From assembly GCA_016987375.1 (NCBI GenBank), contig PJRA01000555.1:615500-628182 (forward strand): DNA of 12,683 nt, in the 5' to 3' direction. Below are positions 8,330 through 12,683 of this stretch, piece after piece. A model generated the notes under the pieces. The model was not told the DNA's origin, made no database searches, and saw only the letters and a list, made by a program, of their open reading frames with translations. A program made the translations under genes and the position numbers. Each line of letters opens with the position of its first letter. Positions within the stretch are counted from its first letter, which is position 1. Source of the stretch: Brachionus koreanus (taxonomy: Eukaryota > Rotifera > Eurotatoria > Ploima > Brachionidae).

Positions 8330-9143
8330 CTAATTAAGCGATTTTTTCGTTTCTTGCTGGATCTGATTCTGATCTGAATTCGAAATTGAATTTTGTGAGA
8401 TAACACTCTCAAAAGCATCGTCTTCGTCTTCACGATTTGTAAGCGGTTTCATATGTTTCATCAACATATAGGTCACTGTTGTCAATCTTACTTCGTTCCA
8501 ATGTTTTTAATTTTTCAGCCAAAGAACATTTTTGTGTTAAGTGTCCTTTTTGTTGACATTTGCCACAAACTGATTGCTTAACTGGACATTTTGCTATATT
8601 GTGAGTGTCTTCTTGGCAAAAATAGCACCTCGGTTTTTGTCCGGCAATTGTTATAACACACTTAAGTCCGTACATTACTGTGGGTCCGGCTAAACTTTGG
8701 ATAATATTGTGGGCTTCTTTTGTGAATGAAATTTTAATACGTTTCACTCCGTTTTTTATTGTGGTATCTTTATAAGTTTCATCTTGAATTTCTTCGATCT
8801 TGAGACCATCGATTTTTAACACGTTGAAAAAGTTGTGAAGTATTTGTTTATTGAGATTAGTTGGTAAGAAATGAAGGCGAAATGTGCAGTATTTTCTTGG
8901 ATCAGCGACTTTGTTAGCATCTTCGAGCTTAAACTCTTTGTCATTTAATTTCACTTTGCAGCCGAATAAGTCGTCAAGTTTTAGCGATGAGTTAAATTCA
9001 ATTATCCATACTTTATTTGATGAAAAGTTGTAAATTGACGTGATTTGGTTTTTTTGATGTTTACTTAGCGTATCGTTGAGTAGATTGAAAATAGTTTGAT
9101 GACTGACCGGTTTGTCAACACGTTTAAGGTTTAATTTTAATGT
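8330..9143 (-). pseudogene. LINE-2 ORF1: nucleic-acid-binding protein with two CCHC knuckles
   Basis: The frame is open from about 9143, with no ATG near its start, to a TGA at 8430-8432. The N-terminal half (HQTIFNLLNDTL, SIYNFSSNKVWIIEF, LDDLFGCKVKLND, FRLHFLPTNLNKQILHNFF, VKRIKISFTKEA) resembles the RRM-like half of gag-type ORF1 proteins. Two CCHC knuckles follow, CYFCQEDTHNIAKC and CGKCQQKGHLTQKC, both with the C-x2-C-x4-H-x4-C spacing. A one-base frame change near 8440 leads into an acidic, Gln/Asn-rich end (REDEDDAFESV, QNQIQQETKK) that stops at TAG 8330-8332, about 20 bases before the ORF2 ATG. In live elements this protein coats the RNA. The missing start codon and the shift make it a pseudogene. 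Confidence 0.75.
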
Positions 9144-9214
9144 TTAATTTTGTAACTATTTCTGTTATATATTTTTTTAAAAAAATATCTTATAATTTTT
9201 TTATCCTTTTAGTA

Positions 9215-9650
9215 ATGTCAGATCAAAACAAAAAAATCCCCGGAAGTACCGCTTTCTATTAAAGAAAAATTAGAAAAGAAAAAATCATACAGGCTTTTGA
9301 TCTTATTTGGCCAGATATTCATCATTGGCACGATCAATATACAGATAATTCATTTAAACATCACACGTCAAGCATTCCAGATGATTTGACAGGCTCCGGA
9401 TTTGATCGACTAATTGAAAGAAAAAATATCTCGGATGGTGACTGTTCTCCGTGTTCTCCGGATAATGATAATGAAATTGAGGACACCGTCAATTTAGATG
9501 AAAAAATTGAATTGAACGAACTCAAGCCGAAAAAATTGAATTGATCAACATGAGTTTACTCTCACTCTTCTATACAGGAAAAATGTTACAGTCTGGACTA
9601 GCACAGCTCATCAAATTATTCAAAATAGAAACAAATTTGGATTTACCTAG
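9215..9650 (+). pseudogene. Decayed plus-strand coding remnant, unknown family
   Basis: An ATG at 9215-9217 begins MSDQNKK. The reading then appears to continue across three frames that switch at A runs near 9225-9236, 9279-9284 and 9531-9535: PEVPLSIKEKLEKKK, then a 94-codon open stretch (9263-9544) with QAFDLIWPDIHHWHDQY, DDLTGSGFDRLIERKN, CSPCSPDNDNEIEDTVNLDE, then IDQHEFTLTLLYRKNVTVW and HQIIQNRNKFGF up to a TAG at 9648-9650. The peptide is acidic in the middle and has a codon-like composition unlike the flanking DNA. It reads opposite to both LINEs and the kinase gene. I do not recognise the protein. It may be the N-terminus of another transposon protein or a dead host gene. Confidence 0.4.
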
Positions 9651-9895
9651 ACGCTAGATAAAACAATCGAATTTTACTAAATTTTTTAAAAATTAAAATT
9701 TGTATGTTTTTATTTGACACAAATGTAAACTGTACAATTAAAGAAATTTAACAATATTTTCTGGTAAATTCGATTAAAAAAACCATTAGACTTTTTTTAG
9801 TGAGCATAAATAAATTGTGATGAAATGTGCTAGTATTAGTCATAAATGTTGGTTAAATAATTTGTATAAGAAAACGAAAATTGTTAAAATTTAAT
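9651..9895. other. Non-coding spacer downstream of the kinase gene
   Basis: AT-rich with no useful open frame. It separates the plus-strand remnant from the 3' end of the minus-strand kinase gene. Confidence 0.45.
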
Positions 9896-9901
9896 TTTAT
9901 T
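9896..9901 (-). terminator. Putative poly(A) signal of the kinase gene
   Basis: AATAAA on the minus strand lies about 27 bases after the stop codon at 9928-9930. The sequence is the canonical eukaryotic polyadenylation hexamer, but A/T richness makes chance matches common. Confidence 0.4.
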
Positions 9902-9927
9902 TAATATCTATATATGAACCATTACAT

Positions 9928-11260
9928 TTAGATTTTGAATTTACTTTCGAATAATGAGATTGATTTTTTCATAATTAAAGTCTTTTCTTTTTCTGTAAGT
10001 GAATCAAAATTTTTAAATTTGCCAGCACGAAGAAATTGAATAAAATCATTTAATACAATCAGATAATCAAATATTTGATAGATTGTTGGTCTTTTTGATG
10101 CCTCTAAACAAACACACTTATTTAATAGTTCTTGTAAATATTCTGGATTAAGTTTTATTACAATTGGACCAGTCGAACCATCTCTTTTGCCATGTGTACC
10201 TTTGAAAATTTCAACTAATGTTAAACCCAAAGAGAAAATGTCAATTCTTTGTAAATCATCAAGGTTTGGTTCTAGTTCGCCAGACAAAAATTTGAAAAAC
10301 TCAGGTGGCATGTATGCATATGTGGCTGAACAAGTAAATTTGGTTTCTTTGTCCATAATTATTTTGGCCAAGCCGAAATCAGCTATTTTGGCACAATAAT
10401 CATTAGTTATGAGCACATTGTCCGGTTTTATATCTCTATGAACAAATCCATTTGCATGAATACGCTTAATTCCACATATTATTCCAAAAGCCACTTTAAA
10501 TCTTTCTAACAGTCCAAAATTTTTAAGCATTTTTGTTAATGATCCATTTTGCATATATTCCGTGGCAATGTACCAGTCATTATTTGATATACAGTTTCCT
10601 ATCATTTGTAGAATATTTTCCCCTTTAATCTCGTTATAGGCATCCAATTCTCTCAAAAAAGATTTCAAAAGAGCTTCAGCTTCTTCTGTTTTCAATTTTT
10701 TTCCTGAATTTGGTTGCATTTTTTTAACTGCAATATAAATCGATTCATTGTCGTATTTGTACTCAGCTTTATTCACAACACCAAATCCACCTTCTCCCAA
10801 TACTTCCAAAATTTCTAATTTACTTTTATCTAAATCTATTACTTTGTCATTAGAAACAATCATTGGATGTTTGTCATAAATGTGTTCATCAGAGATTTCT
10901 TTTCTCAAATAGCATCCATAACACTGATAATAGATATAGCAAATATCACATTTTAATTTCAAGCCTACAATTACTTTCTTACATGTTTTGCATGTTTCTT
11001 TGTGTTTATAATTTTCAAATTTTCCCCTTAAAATACCCAAATCTAGATCATCACTTGTGTCATTGATTTTTAAAATCTGAACAAATTTTCACAGTATTAA
11101 ATTTGAACATAAGATGAGACAGCTTGTGATCATCAAATTTTAAGTGTCTCTCGAAACAAAAACCACACAAGTCAAATTCCGGGCAGATCAAGCATCTGTA
11201 TCTATAAGTGTTGAAATTGTTTGTCTCACAAACATTGCATTTAGCATATCTTCTAGCCAT
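9928..11260 (-). CDS. ZZ-ZZ-protein kinase, with an apparent 1-nt frameshift
   Basis: The ATG at 11258-11260 has a good context (A at -3, G at +4). The first segment holds a ZZ-type zinc finger: C8-x2-C11, C23-x2-C26, C32-x2-C35, H45, H49. Near 11067-11076 the reading moves by one base. The next segment has a second ZZ-like finger (CKTC, CDIC, CYGC, then two His) and a kinase domain: glycine loop GEGGFG, IAVKKM with the ATP-binding Lys, RELDAYNE with the helix-C Glu, HRDIKPDN, DFGLAK, MPPEF in place of APE, DIFSLG and SKRPT. All catalytic residues are present, so an active Ser/Thr-type kinase is expected. ZZ fingers usually bind proteins or ubiquitin-type signals; the partner here is unknown. 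The product would have about 440 residues and ends with TAA at 9928-9930. No membrane segment or signal peptide is seen. An intron at the junction is the main alternative to a frameshift. Confidence 0.85.
11065..11089 (-). other. Frame change between the first and second ZZ segments
   Basis: The upstream frame ends at a TGA near 11060-11062 (after SDFKNQ). The downstream frame is open from a TGA near 11095, so the two overlap by roughly 35 bases. Removing one A from the A5 run on the minus strand (11067-11071) would join them. A 16-base GT...AG segment in the overlap would also restore the frame, but it is far below normal intron length. A longer GT...AG intron would remove the second His of the first ZZ finger, so I prefer a one-base indel or sequencing error. 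Confidence 0.55.
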
Positions 11261-11343
11261 TTTAATTGAATTATTTTATCTTGATAAAAAATTTTTTTGA
11301 TAAACACATGGAATTTAATTTTCTCTAGTTAATTCAGGAAATT

Positions 11344-11351
11344 TTTATATA
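11344..11351 (-). promoter_or_regulatory. Possible TATA box of the kinase gene
   Basis: TATATAAA on the minus strand lies about 84 bases before the ATG at 11260, which would leave a short 5' UTR. The match is good, but such strings are frequent in DNA this AT-rich. Confidence 0.3.
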
Positions 11352-12230
11352 ATAATAATTGCACAATAGAAATTTCAGTCAAATTAAATAAATAAAAATT
11401 TTTTATTTAGTTTAGAAAAGCTTGTCAAAAATAAGAACTTTTTTTGCCACATTTTTTTAACAAGCTATATGTATTATACTTATATTTGGTAATATTTAAA
11501 TCAATCAAAAAATATTTAAATTGGATTAAACCTTTTTGCCTTAGTTTTTGTCAATGATTAATGTTTTTTAATTATTTTATTTGTTTAATGAAATAAATTT
11601 GAGGGATTTACCCGTAGGACTCTCTCGAACGGCTTTTCGCTTTCTTTTCAGTTTCAATTCCAAAAAAAAATGTAATAAAAGTTTGTGTTGAAAAAATAAT
11701 TACAGATAAAGAATTGATCTAATTTTAGCGTAAATTAAAAATATTAAAAAAAATGTTGAAATTAACTAAATTCAAGCTTTCTTTACACAATTAAAATTTA
11801 ATTTTTATTTTGTTAAAAAATTTAAAAGATATGATTTTAATTGTTGAATGTTTAATTTATTTAAGTAATTAACTTTTTAGATAAATTAGATAAACGAAGT
11901 GTTAACAACGTACTGGATTCCATATTTAAGCAACTCAACTTTAGTATTATCATTTATTCTTATTCTTTATTCTTTATTTAATAAAGTAATAGTTATAACT
12001 AGTCTTTCCATTAACTCCCTAATACATTAAATAATCAAATGCTTAAAAATTAATTTTTCTCTTAATAAAATTAGTTTTATCTTTAACAAATGGGAGAAAA
12101 AAAATATTTTATTTTGTATGTAACATTTCACTTTCGGTTAGAATCGAACCAATTATCAACATAATTCAATTTTCAATATCTTTTTTTCAAACTTGCATCA
12201 TTATTTTCACCATTAAATAGATATAGAGCA

Positions 12231-12270
12231 CAAAAATTTCCAAAATTTCCCAAAATTGCCCAAAATTTGG
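12231..12270 (+). repeat. Four-copy 10-bp tandem repeat
   Basis: Four successive 10-base units read CAAAAATTTC, CAAAATTTCC, CAAAATTGCC and CAAAATTTGG. They lead directly into the dispersed repeat copy that begins at 12282, so both probably belong to one interspersed element. Confidence 0.6.
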
Positions 12271-12281
12271 TAATTATAATA

Positions 12282-12326
12282 AGGAGTTTTAGAGTGAAAA
12301 TATCCGAAATTGATAACTAATATTTT
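12282..12326 (+). repeat. Dispersed repeat, copy B
   Basis: Direct-orientation partner of 1153-1197, with 39 of 45 bases identical by eye. It lies just after the 10-bp tandem repeat; copy A lacks those tandem units. Confidence 0.55.
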
Positions 12327-12349
12327 TTCAATTTCAAGGTTAATCAACA

Positions 12350-12376
12350 GGCTAGTGCTCGTGTCTCATAGACTGA
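12350..12376 (+). repeat. Possible tRNA-derived fragment
   Basis: GGCTAGTGCTCGTGTCTCAT followed by AGACTGA resembles the D-arm and anticodon region of a tRNA (loop CTCATAG around CAT). The acceptor and T arms are absent and the anticodon stem pairs poorly. It could be a piece of a tRNA-derived SINE. It is not a tRNA gene. Confidence 0.2.
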
Positions 12377-12683
12377 TTAATTAAATAATTATTAAAAATT
12401 AAAAAAATTAAAAAAAAATTAATTAAAGTTAAACATTGAAATATTTAATTTTAAATTCTTTAAATTTTTTTCAAGATCAAATTGATATTATTGAAATTAG
12501 AAAGCTTGAATATTGAAACTTCATTAATTATCTCTTGATCAGAAAGCTATTCAACAGTCTTGTATAATCATGCAAAAATGTTTTTGACCAATTAATATCT
12601 AACTTGTTATAGGAACACTGATTACAAAGACTTGTAATAGATGCTGAAAATTTATGTAAAGCACTTTCAAAATCTTTATTTGA

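Larger units (their letters stand above)
5705..9143 (-). mobile_element. LINE-2 of the window: two-ORF jockey/CR1-like LINE, decayed
   Basis: The minus strand shows the full order of an APE-type LINE: ORF1 with two CCHC knuckles, a gap of about 20 bases, ORF2 with endonuclease and RT, a short 3' UTR with a terminal hairpin, and an AAAT-type tail. At about 3.4 kb it is shorter than a complete element. The ORF1 start is not visible near 9143, and a part between endonuclease and RT is missing. Frame changes and stops show the copy is dead. No target-site duplication could be identified by eye. It differs from LINE-1 in its ORF1 type and lacks the peptidase domain. Confidence 0.85.
11360..12683. 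other. AT-rich non-coding stretch upstream of the kinase gene
   Basis: No coding frame of useful length was seen. A GC-richer island at about 11605-11655 (with ACCCGTAGGACTCTCTCGAA, then TTTTCAG) is unexplained. Positions 11950-11980 carry a short run of TTATTC-type units. The tandem repeat, the second dispersed-repeat copy and the tRNA-like fragments near 12141 and 12350 are listed or discussed separately. Confidence 0.5.

Noticed and set aside
9169..9188. Perfect 20-base palindrome (ATA, T7, A7, TAT)
   Set aside because: It consists only of A and T runs in a very AT-rich genome, so chance is the simpler explanation. It could still be a LINE-2 flank, but nothing supports that.
12131..12210. 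Candidate tRNA gene around the minus-strand B-box at 12141-12150
   Set aside because: The 5' and 3' acceptor strands do not pair, the D-arm lacks its GG, and the T stem has a mismatch and a wobble. Only the B-box pattern holds.
1..12683. CRISPR arrays, bacterial operons, ribosome binding sites or prophage
   Set aside because: No regularly spaced repeats were seen, and the gene content (LINEs, gypsy, ZZ-kinase) is eukaryotic.

Overview
The window looks like AT-rich nuclear DNA of a small invertebrate. It has long non-coding A/T stretches, decayed retrotransposons and one host-type gene joining ZZ zinc fingers to a protein kinase. The very low GC content and this domain pairing suggest a monogonont rotifer such as Brachionus. 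That assignment is inference from memory of the family; nothing in the window proves it.

Layout from left to right. Positions 1-1584 are non-coding, apart from a possible broken peptide (976-1158, minus) and one copy of a dispersed repeat (1153-1197). Positions 1585-2584 (minus) hold the 3' end of a Ty3/gypsy-type LTR retrotransposon: a candidate LTR, a polypurine tract and the integrase C-terminus with one in-frame stop. Positions 2762-5345 (minus) hold a badly decayed LINE, here LINE-1 of the window. Its ORF1-like protein runs in one frame into a Ulp1/C48 cysteine peptidase domain, followed by remnants of the endonuclease and reverse transcriptase. Positions 5705-9143 (minus) hold a second, unrelated two-ORF LINE: a CCHC-knuckle ORF1, an endonuclease/RT ORF2, a 3' hairpin and an AAAT-type tail. 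Positions 9215-9650 (plus) carry a decayed open stretch of unknown origin. Positions 9928-11260 (minus) carry the host-type gene, about 440 residues with two ZZ zinc fingers and a complete protein kinase domain, interrupted by an apparent 1-nt frameshift between the two fingers. The rest to 12683 is non-coding, with a 10-bp tandem repeat, the second copy of the dispersed repeat and weak tRNA-like fragments.

The transposon genes do not form a working system with the kinase gene; the left three quarters is a transposon graveyard downstream of it. The most unusual item is the Ulp1-type peptidase built into LINE-1, whose His, Asp and Cys are still visible with the spacing expected for the family. 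The kinase gene keeps every catalytic motif and is probably a member of a larger family of ZZ-kinase genes.
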